Below, one piece after another: positions 1 through 14,600 of a DNA stretch of 46,221 nt. Each line of letters starts with the position of its first letter. The stretch's first letter is position 1. Below the pieces are notes generated by a model. It was given only the letters and a program-made list of their open reading frames with translations. It did no database searches and was not told the DNA's origin. Source of the DNA: Plantago elongata (lineage: Eukaryota; Streptophyta; Magnoliopsida; Lamiales; Plantaginaceae); NCBI GenBank assembly GCA_036897095.1, contig JAYMSP010000589.1:1-46221 (forward strand), written 5' to 3'. The translations under genes and the position numbers were made by a program.

Positions 1-3000
1 AACATTTAAATAAATCACTAGAATGCTTTCAGTTGTTAGTATACGCTAGAGCTATACGCTACAAATCCTTTATATTTATTAGACTAGATATTTCTTAAAG
101 GGTAGAGATTAGTATTCTCTATTAAAATAATATCCTTCTTGCGAGTCCTTTATGCAGAGATAGAAACTAAAGAAGACAACCAAGTAAAGGAATAGAAACA
201 ACAACTCACATCCCTTACTAAATATCGTGCAATAAGACATTAATAAAGCTCATATCCCATGCTATATTAGATCCATCCAATTCAATGCACTAACTAAGCA
301 GCGGTAGACTCTATAATATAGACCCAGAAAAAGAATCTTCTAAATTTATTTTAGGACTACTAATGAAATCAACAAAAAAGTATTCTTTCTATAAGGGAAA
401 AAGGTTGGAACTAAAAAAAGTAAGAACGGTATTGGCTGGCTAAGAAATCATTCATGTCTGAGATTGTTAAGAGAAAAATCTAAAATTAAGTTAAGGGTAT
501 GAATTACATAAAATTATACTATAAGACTCCCTTTTTAAGTATATAAAGGAAGACACATCAACGCAAAAACAGCACAAACTCAAGGCAAGAACTAGTACTC
601 TATTATAGTACTCTTTTCTTTCTATTATATTTCGTATGAAATTGCTAATAAACTACAACATAGTAGAAATTTGGAATAGAGAACTCAATAATATTGTATT
701 GGTGCAATTCCTCCGTTACATAGAAAGATACTGTACTATGTTCGTTATTCTCTGTTATTGTTATTTACGAGTTTTATTAATAGCAACCCTAGTCATAGAT
801 CTATATGCCCTCTACACACCACATACTTCCTAGTGTATTTGTTGTAATCATAAAATACGTAGTTCGAGACTTATAACAACTATCTATGCTATTTCTTATT
901 TATATATTTTAGGTCTGTGTTCGCGATTTATATTTACTCATTTTTTTAGTCCCACTTGCTCTTGTTTAGCGCTTACCTAGACCCTTTTTATTACCGCGTT
1001 GTTTGAAAACATTATTAGAATTTTTATTTATAAGAATCACCAACTCGTTCGTGATGGAAAAAAACATTTCATTTGTGAAAGTATACTTCTCCTTTGTATT
1101 TGAGTTATAGTCGTACTACATAAGGAAAGGTCTGGAGAATAGGGGGCTTTAAAGTACATACAAGACACATAATTAGTTATGACCCTATTACAACAAAACA
1201 ACTCCATACTGAAACACGAACACCCTTGAAATACTCTCTTGCAACATTTCTCAGAATCCTTTGTTCATCATAATTTCCATAATCCCGAAAAGAAAGCTTA
1301 CCAACCTTTGTTAGAAATTTGTTAGAAAGAAGGGTTTTAACCAGTTTTCTTTTATTTGTGAAAGTTTTTAATAAATAGTAAATAAAAAGGTTTATATGGT
1401 TAACCAATCATAATATTGACAAAGAGGTACTGGAATGGAATACTTTTTGGCACCGCAGGGGTATTTGTAACAGATAAACCTATACACTTCTATACGATTC
1501 TATATCCTTGTGCACACATACATAAGTAACTTAAAAAAGGCATGCATCTTATCGTTCTAAGGCACAAATAGAGTAGAACTGTATTATTTAATCTCCTCAT
1601 AGATATATATACAGCTTTGGTTAGAAGAATACTTGGTACTTCTAAATGACAAATTATGGAATAAGATATTCTTCCTATTTTCTCTCTTTTAATTAAAAAT
1701 GAAGTAAGAAAATTTTCTAATATATGTAAGTAAAAGGATTAAAACTATCAACAAGAAAGGTTGACGTAATTATAAGAACTTATAGATATAGACTCTAAAA
1801 GGCAATAAAAAATACCTTTTATTAGATAATGTAAAAGCACTTTTTCAGCAAATAGAATAAGGAATATACCCTTATGTAACAATCCTTGCCCCAAAGAGCC
1901 GACTGCCTTGTCCTAAATGGAAAACTCCGAGAACTCCCACGGATGTCTCAAATGAAATGTATCACAAATTATTAGTAGATTTACTACTTTTTTATTTAGC
2001 ACTCTTCGTTTTTTTATCTTGAATGGGTTTTTCCAAGCCAATAAAATAAATATTATACGCGCTATTATCGATAATCTCAGATTATTTTTATTTATAGATG
2101 TTTTATATATAATTCGATGTATTTATTCTACGAGTTATTGAAGTGTTGTATTACTTTACTAAAATCTGATATATATATTGTGTATGAAAACTAGGGATTA
2201 TAGTTTATAGTTGTCAAGAAAAACAAAATACCGCGCAAAGAAAATAAGAAAAGAATATGGAGGTACACTTATAGCTTATTCTTTAAATACTACATATTCT
2301 TCCTTATATCCAAATAACCAAGGTTTATAGTTCTTTCTCTTTCATCGATACGACGAGAATGGGTTTTCTCTTAGTCTCTTAGATAGAGTAAAATATTTTA
2401 TCTCTTTATTTTTCTGTATTTGATCTGAGTCGATTCATTGATTGAGTCTTAAGTTTTATAAGTTTTAGTAGAGACATTCATACGAACTAGTATTCTTAGA
2501 ATTGTTTTGTGCTTTACAACCTATCCTAAGCCTTTTTTCATCCTTTTAGTAGTATAATATAATAATATGGTAGCGTAAATGTATCGTCGTGATAACAACA
2601 TTTAGGTACGAAGGCCTATTTCTACTATATCCCTACTAATCGAGTCGGAAGAAGAATTTCTCAGCTATGACTCAAATTACCAAAATACACCAATTTATTA
2701 CTATTTCTTTCATTTTTCACCTATTCTCCTTAAAAAAGTACCAAGCTATTCTTTCATTCAATGCTTTTCCGCGACTAATGGTCTAAATAAGTATTCCGAG
2801 AAGTAGCTCATCGTTAAAAACATGCAATGAAAGGTAAAAGTTTCTAGTCATAAAAAAGTAAAGTGAGGTCTTTCCCGAAACAAAGTAGTTCTATATCTAT
2901 ACACGAAAAAGCCAGATCGGAAGTGAAAAGCAGTCTTTGGATATGAGAACCATGCAAAGGAAAGCTAGAAAAGTAAAATAGAATTGACTTAAAGTGGAAT

Positions 3001-5629
3001 AAGAGTAAGAGAATTAGTTACTCCTAAAAAGTAAAAAGAGCGTGTTATCTATATAATTTTCTATTTGCAGAACTTATAAAATATGTTTTAACCAATCCCA
3101 AAACTCTAAAAAGTTTGGTCTTCGAGAGAGAATTGACTTCTTATATTCATGAAGGAATCTCTTTGCTCTTACCCTTCTCACAACTAAAAGTACTTGATGA
3201 CACTTCCTCTCCTTCATTTTGCGAAAGCTCTAATGACTGACGAAATCTATTAGACAAAACAAAAGACTATTTTATTTCCTTGTTTTAATTATATTATTCT
3301 GTGAGGGTTTACAGTATCTGAGTAACCTTTTGAAAGACGACAACCCCCTTTTATAATTAAAATTCTTGACTTCTAAACAATATCCTGAAATTATATCTAT
3401 GACTACAATGTTTCTATAACACAAGAAACAAACATACTTTTCTTAAAGTACTTAACTTAATCGCTTATGTACTTAAGTTAATACACTTGGCATTCTATAT
3501 ACTTTGTTGTGATACGGAAATGTACGATAGATATAATCTATAGCATATCAACTGATATAGAATCTTGTTAACTAATAACAAATTCTCCTTTAAAAACAAG
3601 AATAAATATAGACACATGGTATAGCTTTTTTTCTTCTTACAAAATACTAAAAGCCTTACCGTATGATTTTACCCAGAATAATTACTATATAGTAATTAGA
3701 ACAACCAAAAGAAGAAATATTGATTATATAATTATAAAGTAAATTTTATTCCGAAATCCAACTTCCTCTTGTGTGCTAATGCTCTCAAAAACTAATCGTT
3801 TAGAGAGGCTTGCCACAGAGCGACATGTACATTACTCTTTTTTGTTTGAACAAGGCTTACTCTCTGCATTTATGGTTCCTAACTTAATAATACTTCTAGC
3901 TATTGAGATAAGTATTATTAAGTATTTTCTAACATTTATTTACCTATGATCTCTGGCTACTCTAGATTTTAGACCAATAAGCTACTCCAAGGTCCATCAC
4001 TTCCTGCAAAATTCTACGTAAGTAAAAGACATACGCTATAAGCAACTTAGTAAAGAAAAGAAATGTAAGGGAATGTGCTTAAAATAAATTTTTTGCAAAA
4101 AGGCGTCCTAGAAAAATGCTTGTACTAAATTATATAAATAGTGTATTTACTTAACTCTTTCTATATTCCATGACTATTAAGAGAAGGAAATTCCTTGGTA
4201 TGCCTGCTACTATAAAAACATTAGATGTTCATTACTTGTTTGTAAAACCAAACCATACTCTAGAAAGAATACATTGTACAAAGCAATAAATAGAGTTTAG
4301 TTTAACATGCAATTATTTAAGGGAGTACTTCCTCCTTGTTCTATGTCTAACCATTTCTCTCTTAGAAATTTTTATATAAATAAGTTTATCTGCCCTATGC
4401 TTATAATCTATATGTAGTAGACAGAACCTGTCCTTATCCTTATATTGAATCTGCACCATCACACAGGCAATTCTTTAACGGCATTTTTCTATATACATAG
4501 TAAGGCATCTACACCATTTTATCCCACATTGTTGATTACTGTACATAACTTAGAGATATAACAAAGTCTATAGTATTCCAAAGTGAATTTATTAGATATT
4601 AATAATCAATGAAATTTTGGGCTATACTATAGATATATAATAATATATATTTTTTTTTACTTTTACATCCGTATCTTCTCTTCTAAGTCTTTTAGGTTAA
4701 ATTTAGTAGTGACACCTAAAGGAGTGTTTCTTTCTAGTACGCTACTAAGCAACAAAGTTATAGGCTGGCTCTATGTACTTACTTTTTGTTACCTTTTCTT
4801 GTTAGCGAAACTCTGATAACCCCTAAAGTTATATTTATTACTTTAAAGTCTTTTTTTTCTTTTATTTAGTAAGAATTCTCAACAAAAGATACTGCATAAG
4901 GCGTATTTTAAAGTAATTTCCTTCGTGGATTAAGGTTACATAATCTTGTTGTAACTAAACTAGACTTGTGCTTAGATAACTCATGGATTACAGCATTGCT
5001 ACATAGAATTCAAAAGGTATCAGAGCATTACTTAATGTTATGTTAGGGAAAATTTTTATTATAGCGTCTATAAACAAAGTTAAGGGCCTTTATTTAGTAA
5101 CTAGTTTGTGTTAAAATGCTGTATTTTTTTACAATGTATAAACTAGACTTTCGTTCCAAGTAAACACTTCTGTATGTCTTTTATCTTACCAACATGACTA
5201 CTCTATAATAATAATTTCTTAGTGAAAACATGTGTTATCCATTATTTCTGAATGATTTTTTTGATCTATTTTATAAGAAATTAGATTAAGAAATGTACTT
5301 TTGTCTTTAAATAAATTCTATATAAAGATGGTAGTAAGCACTACGTGTTGGTCATAGCTATATAAGGTGAATGAAGGAGTATACTCTATATGTTTTAAGA
5401 AAGGATTCGTGATATCATGTAGACCTTAGTAGTCATATCATACTTAGGAGTGACTCTATCTAGTAGATAACTAAAAAGATACACGTAACGTACTTTGGTT
5501 GTTTTTGTATTTTAATAACTTTTACTTGTAGGATAACCTATATCCTAAGGGAGGAAGACATTTATGCCTTTTCAATAATGTTTTTTAGTGCTTTAAAGAC
5601 TTTAGTGTCGTGTTGCGATATTCAGACAC
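1..5629. other. AT-rich non-coding stretch, mixed RIP signal
   Basis: No frame here looks like a gene. TAA and TAG occur in all frames, and the longest frames, such as the 65-codon one at 636-833, have no recognisable motif and are of the length expected by chance. CpA and TpG are still fairly common in places, for example around 170-240 and 2890-2960, so decay is milder than in the TA blocks further right. I recognise no transposon ends, RNA genes or regulatory sites. Confidence 0.6.
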
Positions 5630-6085
5630 TATAACAAGAAGGTAAACTTCGCGGAAGGTACTGGTTTGTGATGAGACAAAGAACACAGGGTATACCACTG
5701 TTTACTCTGGGGCAGGACTCCGTATTGGATACAACAAAGGGTTAAGCACTTGTGTTCCTTACAGTATATATATATATATATTAGTATAAAGCTAGTGTCA
5801 TACACTAAAGAGCTAGAAAGAAAGGAGTCAACTAATTTAGCTTTCGACAGGGTATAGAGTTTTTAGTTGCATGCCTAGGTTGCTTCGGTTATAGCCACTA
5901 ATAGGAATATTCGGCAGGCAGCTGGTAGACTGGTTATACCATCTCGTCGTCTTTCTGCTGGAAGGGCCAGTAGAAGGAAAACAGTCCTAAAGGAAGCAAA
6001 AAAAACAAGAGAAGACAACAAACTGCAGGATTACAGCAGTGCCCCTGCTTTAACTTATATTCTTCTAGAGACCTATTTAACTTAA
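5630..6085. other. Island of near-normal base composition, possible coding or element relic
   Basis: This stretch is visibly richer in G and C and in CpA and TpG than its flanks. It holds two short open frames on the plus strand. The first, 5635-5745, reads a 36-residue peptide containing GKLRGRYWFVMRQRTQGIP. The second, 5879-6085, has 68 codons and a strongly basic middle (RRLSAGRASRRK, then EAKKTRED). Neither starts with ATG and I recognise neither. A (TA)8 run lies between them. It could be an intron-broken or decayed gene, or part of a less mutated element. Frames of this length arise by chance in 40-45% GC sequence, so coding status is weak. Confidence 0.3.
5765..5780. repeat. (TA)8 microsatellite
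   Basis: Eight perfect TA units, flanked by ACAG on the left and TTAG on the right. Similar runs recur at 10973, 12376, 31328 and 45502. Confidence 0.9.
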
Positions 6086-9000
6086 ATTTCTTTTCATTTT
6101 GCCTAATATAATACTTTCCATTTGTATTCTTTCTATAATGCTCCTCTATCTCTACGTGGGATATTCATATTTACTTGGAGTTTTCTAATAATTAATTATC
6201 TTTAAATGATGAAACATGCATGCTTTAGGCTAATATAGGGTATAATAAACTTTTTACTTAGATATAGATAGAGAAATCCTAAGTGTGTCCTAGTATGTGC
6301 TTATAGTTCTAAATAAGTAAGGAATAGTATTTAAATTCTTTTTTTAGTTATCTATATTAAAGTAATCCGCTTGTTAGCAAAGGGAAGGAAGTTAAATAGA
6401 ACAAGAGCCACTTATTTATGCTCGATTAAGGAAGAAAACCTAAGGTTAGCTTAGAGTTAGAATGCACACAGCAGTTTTACTCAAGTATATTGTTATCCTC
6501 TTTTTATAGGTAGGTTATATACATAGACATTGATATGCTTATTCCTATATAGTTTATAGAAATAGTTCTATTATCATTCCTTGTTGTTAGGCATATTTCC
6601 TTTTATTTGTAGGCTAGACAATCGAGTGTACTTTGTATTTGATATTGTCTTTGTCTGCTACGTAATTCTTTTGATCCCTCATTTTTCTAGGAAAGGAAAA
6701 GTGAAGCGCGAGAAGAACAAGTCATAGAGCTTTTTATTATAGTACGTAAGAAAAATTTTATAAGATGCATATTAGATTTAGTCTCTTTAATAACCGACTA
6801 AACATGCTTAAAGCCAAAAAAGTCACTCTATGAAGAAATCTTTGGGCATTTTTTAACACATTATTGAAAAACTAAATTATTCTTTATTACAGGAAAAGAT
6901 CTTACTTTATTAATTTAATTATCTATCCTTTATTATTTATTCGTAGTTCGTAGAGAGTGATGTATAATAGAACCAAGAACGTAGTACTTATTAGAATTCT
7001 TTCATTTTCTTTACTTTAAATTTTAAAAGTATAGTTCCATCAAGTATTCTATTAGTTCTTACTTACTGGTCTTTTCTCTTCATATGCATATGAAAAAGGT
7101 ATACTAGATAATAGAAAATCATTTACATTTAAAAAATCTAGAAGTACTACTGTTGTTTTCAAAGCAAGATATGACAATTATTTTCAACAAAACTAAGAGA
7201 GAAAACTAAATAATAGGGAAAAGAACTTTGCTTACTTAGGCTATAGTATACTATAAGAGTTCTTGTAGATACCTGTAGATATAAGAATTTCTCCTACTGC
7301 GTAATAACTCTGAGTAGTGTCCCTTGTTATAAAAGTATGGTACAGGTTATGCTCTCTTCTATAGGTATGTATAAGAAGATAGGAGTAGATGTTTAGGTAG
7401 TGATTAAGTCATGGATGCTAGTGTTCTAACTCAGGCAGGTGCTTTAACTAATATATTGATTTCCTCTTCTAATCTAATCCATGTTCTCTTACTTACAAGT
7501 ATGCCTTATCCTTAATATACATTTCTTGCGCTATCCAGCACGTAGACTATTTATTATTTATATATTCCTTTCTTAACTTCTTACTTAGTAAGTAATTAAC
7601 CAAGCCTTTGCTTAGAATCCCACTTAGTTAGTACACCTTATAGTGTATATGACCTAATATGACTTATTAATTTACACATTAGAAATTCTTTATTTATATA
7701 CATCTTACAAGGATCTTGTAAAATCAAAAAAAATGAAGAATGACTCTGGAGCATGGATAAAACATGTGTTTCTTAATAAATTATTAGCTAAGGATATCTC
7801 TTGGCTTTGGATATTTAAGTACTATGATATGATTACAAGATATATAAAATATCTTGTGGGTCCAGTGCTCTCGTTTCTCATCCCATAACAGAAAATGCCC
7901 TTATTTCGTTACTTTAAGTCTTACCCTTCTAATTAATTTATAAATAAGCAATCCCTGACAAAATCACATAGTAAGTGTTAAACGAGCTTCCTTAGAATTA
8001 CCTTTCTTTTTTAGAATATTTAAGTATACCAAATTCCCTAACATACCCATTAAAGCCTTAAGCCCCGTCTCAAACCCAATACTTCCTTGAAGCTTATCTT
8101 ATTGCTGCAGGGATTCCATTATAGTGTAGCGTATCACTCAAGTTTTTTTAGTACTAAGTTAAGCCCATTTTTTGAAAAATATAATCTTCCTGCTTTAAGT
8201 TTTGCAAGTCTATATCCATACCATAAAATAGCTTTACTGCCTTTATTTTGCCATTACTTAACATACTATACAACGAGTTATTTTAGTTTTTTATTCCCAT
8301 TCCTCTATGAATGATTACTTGCGAAGTTGTCTAGGTATATTATTATAATCTAGTTTAAGGATAAACTGACAATTACGTGTATCGGGGGCATCACGGAGTA
8401 TTCCTTTGAGTTAGGATAACATAGACATGTATAGGATATGAACTATACTTTGTTATGTAGTCTTACTTTTTTCTATACTTCAACAGTTGCTCTTTTATAT
8501 ATTTTTAACTCTTTTTAATAGCCTTTTTATAAAATGCTTATGCCGTAGTAACAACGAGTATCCTCTCTGATCATACTTAAAAAAGAGCAAATACTTAATA
8601 AAGGAGTTATTTTTAGGTATTTAGTGAGTATAAACCCACAGGAGTAAGCAAGGTAAGCTACAAAGAGGTGGGTCTGCCATTTTCTTGGGTGTAACTATAA
8701 CAATAAACTGAGTACTTGCAATTATGAAGTAAGGAAAGAAAGGAACAACTCTTGTAGTAACTCCTAAAGAAAAGGTAAGCTTAGACAGAAGGAGCTTCGT
8801 AAAATTATAGTACTCAAAAAAGGATTCCCTCATCAAAGTATATACCAAATTTAAACTTATACTAAGGAATCATGGATAAAATACCATAACTCTTTAATTT
8901 AAGTAATAAGTCTAAAAGAGAGATTTATATAGGACTAATGTATTGGTATGGTATCTAAGCATGCATTAAGTTTTCAAGGGATGCAGGGTTTTCACTATGT

Positions 9001-10299
9001 AGTGTAAACGAATATTACTCCCCTAAGCATGATACCTATTGACTTTCTTTTTTTTTTACTTTTCTATATCTAGGTAAATAAATACTAGCGTACTACTTAC
9101 TTTCAAGTCGGAAAACCCTAAATAAAAGACTTAGATAGAAATATAATTGAATTGCTGTTTACTTAATAAAAGTGAAAAAATTAAATATGCTTAACTAAGC
9201 ATACTTGTCTTACATATGATGTATTTCTATATAAGCATGTACTAGAAAATCCTAACTTTTATTTAGTATTTGTAGAGTAGCACTTAGAGATGTTAGCTTA
9301 AATGCTTAATAAGCATCATTATATTCTCCGAGCATTCCTTAATCTCTCTTATAGAGGTCTTGCAGAAAATGCAAGGGCTTCGGTAATTTATTCGAAAGTA
9401 ACCCTTTCTAACTCAAAGCATGACTTTATTAAGGAAAAGAGCTCCGTCAAGCTATTAGAAGTATATTCTTCTTTGTTGTATTATGCTTTAGCATAGATAA
9501 TAGCCTAATATAATAGTAGTACAACATAAAAGAAGGAAGTAAATGCATAGAGACTCCTAGTGTTATGTTCTGGTTGTTCGTTCCCTTAACTCTTACTAAA
9601 AGTTATGACAGAATTGGTGTTGGATCTAGTATACTTTCCTTTGTGTTTCTTTTTATTAGAGATTTACTACCACCGTCTTTGCCAAATAGATTTCTTTACT
9701 TAAATATTTTTATAGTCAGACCTAAGAAAAATTTTGTTGTATTCTAATAATTTCTAGCACCAGTTTAAAAAGCTTATAGAGTAGTGTTAATGAGTATGGA
9801 TTGTAACCTCATGCTTGTACGTATATTTAGCTCCTGTCATGCTATGCCATATTAGTAAATTTTTTAGTAGGTGCTTCATTATAAAATGCATATCTAGTTA
9901 TACTCAATGAATATTAAATATAGAAAATACAATTTTATGCCACGTACTATAAACAAGTCATCATCAGTTCTGTCCTAAAGCACGTAACTAAGTCTAAGTT
10001 GTAGTGAACCTGTAGTATGTAGTACTAGACAATCTTTATATGTAGTTCGTTTTAAAGCAAAGGTCAGCAGTAAGCATTTCCATATTGTTATCATAGTAAA
10101 TAGAGTAATTATAAGGTACACTTATGTTAGTTGACATGAATAACGAGTATTCTTCTTACTAGAGTCTTTCTAAAGTTATTATGCTCTTGCCTTTCGTGTT
10201 ATTTCCAAGCATAGCTCTAATACCTCTCCTTTATGTATGTAAGTAAAATAAGTATATCTTTTTAGTAAATCTCTTAGTTATCATACTAAAGCGCTCCTT
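6086..10299. other. AT-rich non-coding stretch
   Basis: No supported gene. Several 60-75 codon frames exist (8087-8314 and 9302-9496 on plus, 8621-8848 on minus). The first begins at TTG, and all are unrecognisable and of chance length. Composition is mixed, with local TA-rich parts around 6180-6360 and 6880-7140. I see nothing else that can be named. Confidence 0.55.
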
Positions 10300-10720
10300 T
10301 TATATCCTTCACCAGCGTAATATAAGATAGCTGATTTCCATACTAATGCCCTGCTTATCATCTCTTTGATGCAAGCATTATATGTGGGCTGTACTCACTA
10401 ATTGCTGGGTAAGCTTTGCTATCCAAGATCACGTAGTACCTCAGTCAAAGTCTTACTATAATCTGTTAGCATACCGCTGGCTTCTATCCTACACACTTAC
10501 AAAGTACCAAAAATCACACCAAACTATGCTTTGTGCTATGCCAGTGATCCTTGTTTCAAATAAGGAAGCTCTGACTGCAAACAATATCTATGGCAAGTGA
10601 CTGCTGTAAAACTAGACCCTCCTATTTATTGTTGCGCATGATCAACCTGCACACCCATTGGCGTAGATGACTCCTTCTAACTGTTAGTAGCAACTATAAC
10701 CAGTGCATGTAACTATAATT
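10300..10720. other. Second island of milder composition
   Basis: CpA, TpG and GC dinucleotides are frequent here, unlike the sequence on either side. A 72-codon ATG frame, 10382-10600 on plus, runs through it (MWAVLTNCWVSFAIQDHVV at its N-terminus). On the minus strand several 35-40 codon open pieces lie in shifted frames. I recognise no domain on either strand. It may be a fragment of a single-copy sequence or of a younger insertion that escaped most RIP. Confidence 0.25.
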
Positions 10721-10867
10721 TAATTAAGGAACCCTATATCTTATAATAGCAGCAATGCTATACTATAAAACTATAAAGAGAAGTAAACTTAAGAAGTATA
10801 TACTTACTAAATTTTAATCATTTGAGATGTACATGTGAATGTCTCTTAAATATACCTAGGTAAATGA

Positions 10868-10952
10868 AGTTCACAAGTATAGTAATACCCCATGCTAGGC
10901 GTTAAAAAAGACATTTTAGATATCTCTTATTTTTTATGACGACTTGTGAACT
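10868..10952. repeat. Short inverted repeat, 11-bp arms
   Basis: AGTTCACAAGT at 10868-10878 and its exact reverse complement ACTTGTGAACT at 10942-10952 are separated by 63 bases. Such a pair is expected about once by chance in a window this size, so a miniature element is only a possibility. Confidence 0.3.
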
Positions 10953-10972
10953 CCACTCTATTTTCTAACATC

Positions 10973-10984
10973 TATATATATATA
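10973..10984. repeat. (TA)6 run
   Basis: Six TA units following TC. Short simple repeat only. Confidence 0.7.
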
Positions 10985-11689
10985 CTTTTTAAAATTTCCA
11001 AATATGGATATTCTGTTAAATAAGAGTCTTTCCTACTAATTACTAATAGGTGCTCATCAAATACGTTATTGCTTTGCTTAGGGCAATTTTACTTATTTAC
11101 TTAAATGATAATAGATGTATCCCCAAAAATTTAATCTTTAAGGTATGATTTCCTTCTTAGTTTTTTTGTACTTTCTTCCCAAACCTATATCCAATCTAAG
11201 TAAAGGTAACTCTTGCAATAAAATCTAAGTGGTCCGCTAAGTAAGAATATAAGTAAGAAGTTAGCATGCCCAATACATTGTTAAATCAGCTCCTGTCTCT
11301 TCCCTATGAGCTCTATTAAAAAACACCCTCACGAAACTGTGTTTCTCTTTCTTTTCTTAGGTTTTTATTACTTAAGGGGTGTAGATATAGAAGTTGCTTA
11401 ATTAAACATAAGTACTTACAAGAGCAAGAGATATGCTCGCTTATGTTTGTTGGTAAGATTCATCTAAGTGCTTGTACATGTCTTATACATTTTTACTTTG
11501 CTACTTGAATTATATTAGTACACAACAGGTGGCAGTACCTTCTAACACAGCATACATAGATAGGAAAGCTTCTCTTATAAAATAAATAATATATTAAAAT
11601 AAGAAAGAGTACTGTCCTATAACTGTCTTATATTCGCGTGTTTGTACAAACGAAGTAAAACAAAAATAAAAGAGCAATACCTATTTTAT

Positions 11690-14600
11690 GAGGGAAAGTG
11701 CCCTTGTGAGAGACTATAGTTTTTAAACAGAGAGTACTTCATTAGTATAAATTAATTGAAATACTCCTTAAGATATACTAATAATACGTCTTTGGTAAAT
11801 ACATATTTATTATAGGAGAGGCGCTTGTATTAGAAAGACTCTTGCCTACCCTTGATAAATTATATCTTATAAGTGACTTAACATAGAGAGATAGTTTACG
11901 TAGGGGCATTTTATTAAAAAGGAATGCTTAATAATTAAGAGTAACTCTATTAAGTCTTGTAAGTACACCTTATTTTATTTATTTATTAAAAAATACGTTA
12001 CTTAAATATATGATATAGTCTTAGCGCGTGGAGTATCTTATTTTACACCCTTTTACTAAATAAGAAGGAGATGCTAGAGCTCTTTAAGTAAGCCTTATTT
12101 ATATAGGGGTTTAAGCTAACACTATAGGTCATGAAAGAGAGGAGAGAGGCTTGTCTACTAGCTCATATTTAATATTAAAGCATAAAGAGCCTATTAAGAT
12201 ATATTTACCATATATTATAAAAAGAAGAGAAGTGTACCTACAATATAGTATACTTTTAGCAAATAATTAAGTAACCTTTTGCACAAGAAAGCAATAGCCT
12301 CTGTCAGAGCAAATCCATAACCCAAGGCACTCTCTTTACATAAGTTTATCTAATATATCTTAAGTAATAAGTCAATATATATATATATATACAATTTTAG
12401 AAGGAGAAACTTAGTCTCTATTACGCTTCCCTACGTTTTTATAAAAAAGCTTACTTGTTTAACTAAGTATGAAGTATTTCAAATAAACGTGTTAATGCGC
12501 CTTATTCCATAAATATGTTTTTACTAGATAGCTTGCTTATTTATAGGGATGTTAAAGGTTACATATTTAGGAAGTCCTCTTTACTTAATTAAAGGGGTAC
12601 TTTACATTATACTCTATAGGACTTTAGTGGTTGCTTTAGTAAATAGGAGCTTAATTAAGTTCTCTTTGATAATCAATTATTTGCTGTAGGAGTAATTTCC
12701 CCTATAAAATGTATACCCTTAAACTTCAGAAGATTTCTACCCTAATTATGACGCGAAAGGGATTTCCTTATATTTCATTAGCAAGTATTTCTCTAGTTAG
12801 TAGCAACTTAATTATTAAAGCTCTATAGAGAAAACTGCTGGGGCCCAATATATTATTCTATAAGTTAAGAGGCAAATACCTTCTTCTCCCTTATAAATTA
12901 CGCGGAGTGTAGGAGGACTCGCTTATAATTATATCCTAAAATATTATGTAATTTAGTACTTAATTTATAGTAGACTCTTAAAGTATTAACAAAAAATGCA
13001 TTATATCGGGCGTTTACTAATTCATAGAGAAGGATAGCTTAACTCTTTAATTTAAACTTGTTATATATAGAGCAAAGTTACCTATTTCTTACCCTATAGT
13101 GTATCTTTATAAAATAAGTAAACGTAAGTAAAATCTTATCTATCTCTAATTAAGACTCGCATGTTCTTCTTTAGTAAAAGTAACACCTTTAGCTCCTTAG
13201 GAAGAGATTACTAGTCTTAATAAATAATGGGTTAGCCCTAGTTACGCAAGTATTCCTTATTATATAAACATAGGTCTTATTTAGTACACTTAAGGTATCT
13301 TCCATTAATAAAGAGCTATAGATTATTCATAGGCGCCCCTTATTAAAGGAGTCTTTCGCATAACTCCTTATTAAGTCTTACCTATTTTAATAAAGTATGA
13401 AGTACTATAATCTTTAGTAATTCTTTAAAAACCCTTAAAATTATGTTAAATATGAAATATCTTATTAAGCTAGACTAGAAGAGTGCTACTTATGCATTCC
13501 CTTAGTTATGTTATATATTAATATAAAATAGTTTTGCTTGACAAGGAGAGCTTATCTTATACACCTAATTATTAATATTTAAGGCTTAATTATACCTTAT
13601 AAATGGCTCTAAGGGGCTCTTCTGCCTGTACTAAGAAGAGGTTCTTTATACAACGCGCAAATAGTTTAATTAGAAGTATAGTGCATCCTTATATATTATA
13701 AATAAGTAGGGCTAGTACTTAAATTAAATAACTTTTTCAAAATTATCTATTAAAGTAGAGGGAGTATATCCTTCTTTATAATAACCACGAGTCAGCTCAT
13801 AATGTACTGCCCTTGTACTAAATAATTGCATATATATAGTAACTTGCTTTATACTAAACTAAAGCGAAGAGAAAACTAGGATAATACTTTTATAAATAAA
13901 ATGAATTTAAATAACAAATATAGTGAAGAGTCCCCAAAGTCTTTAATAAATAAAGTCTTAAGATAATATAGTTCCCTAGTATAAAAGGTCAGGGATAGTT
14001 CGTAAAGAGTAGTATTACTTAATAAAAATACTCTACTAATATTCTAGCTTATTTTCTTTCGCAATTTAGCCCTTAATTTAGTATAGAGTATTAATAAGGT
14101 AAGATAACTCTTCTACATTCTTATATAAATTATATAAACTAAAGAAACTCTCCCTTTTAGTAATAAAGACAAGCACTAAACTAGTAAAGGATTATTTGCT
14201 TGGTGGAGTTATCTATATTTCTAGGGCTTTATGAAGAGTTATACTATACACTAATAATTATACAAGAAGAACAAGAGAGATTTCCCTTTATATATAAAGT
14301 AGATAATAGCCTAGAGAATTGCCTTTAGCTTCATTAGATAGAGTAATAGTAATCTATAAGAGAAAGGGTATTCATATACAACATATAATTATTATAACTA
14401 ATAGTTAAATAGTATAGTAAATCCTAGCTTTCCTTTAATCTATTATTTCTAAGAAAGAGTGCTGCCCCTTTTTATAAATAAAATAATACTTGCGTTTATA
14501 TAGTGCAGAGATAATAATTTACCCGCGATAAGTATAAATGACTAAGTAAGAACCCCTAGACTATGTGATATTGTTAAGGACTTATACTTGGAATGCTGGT

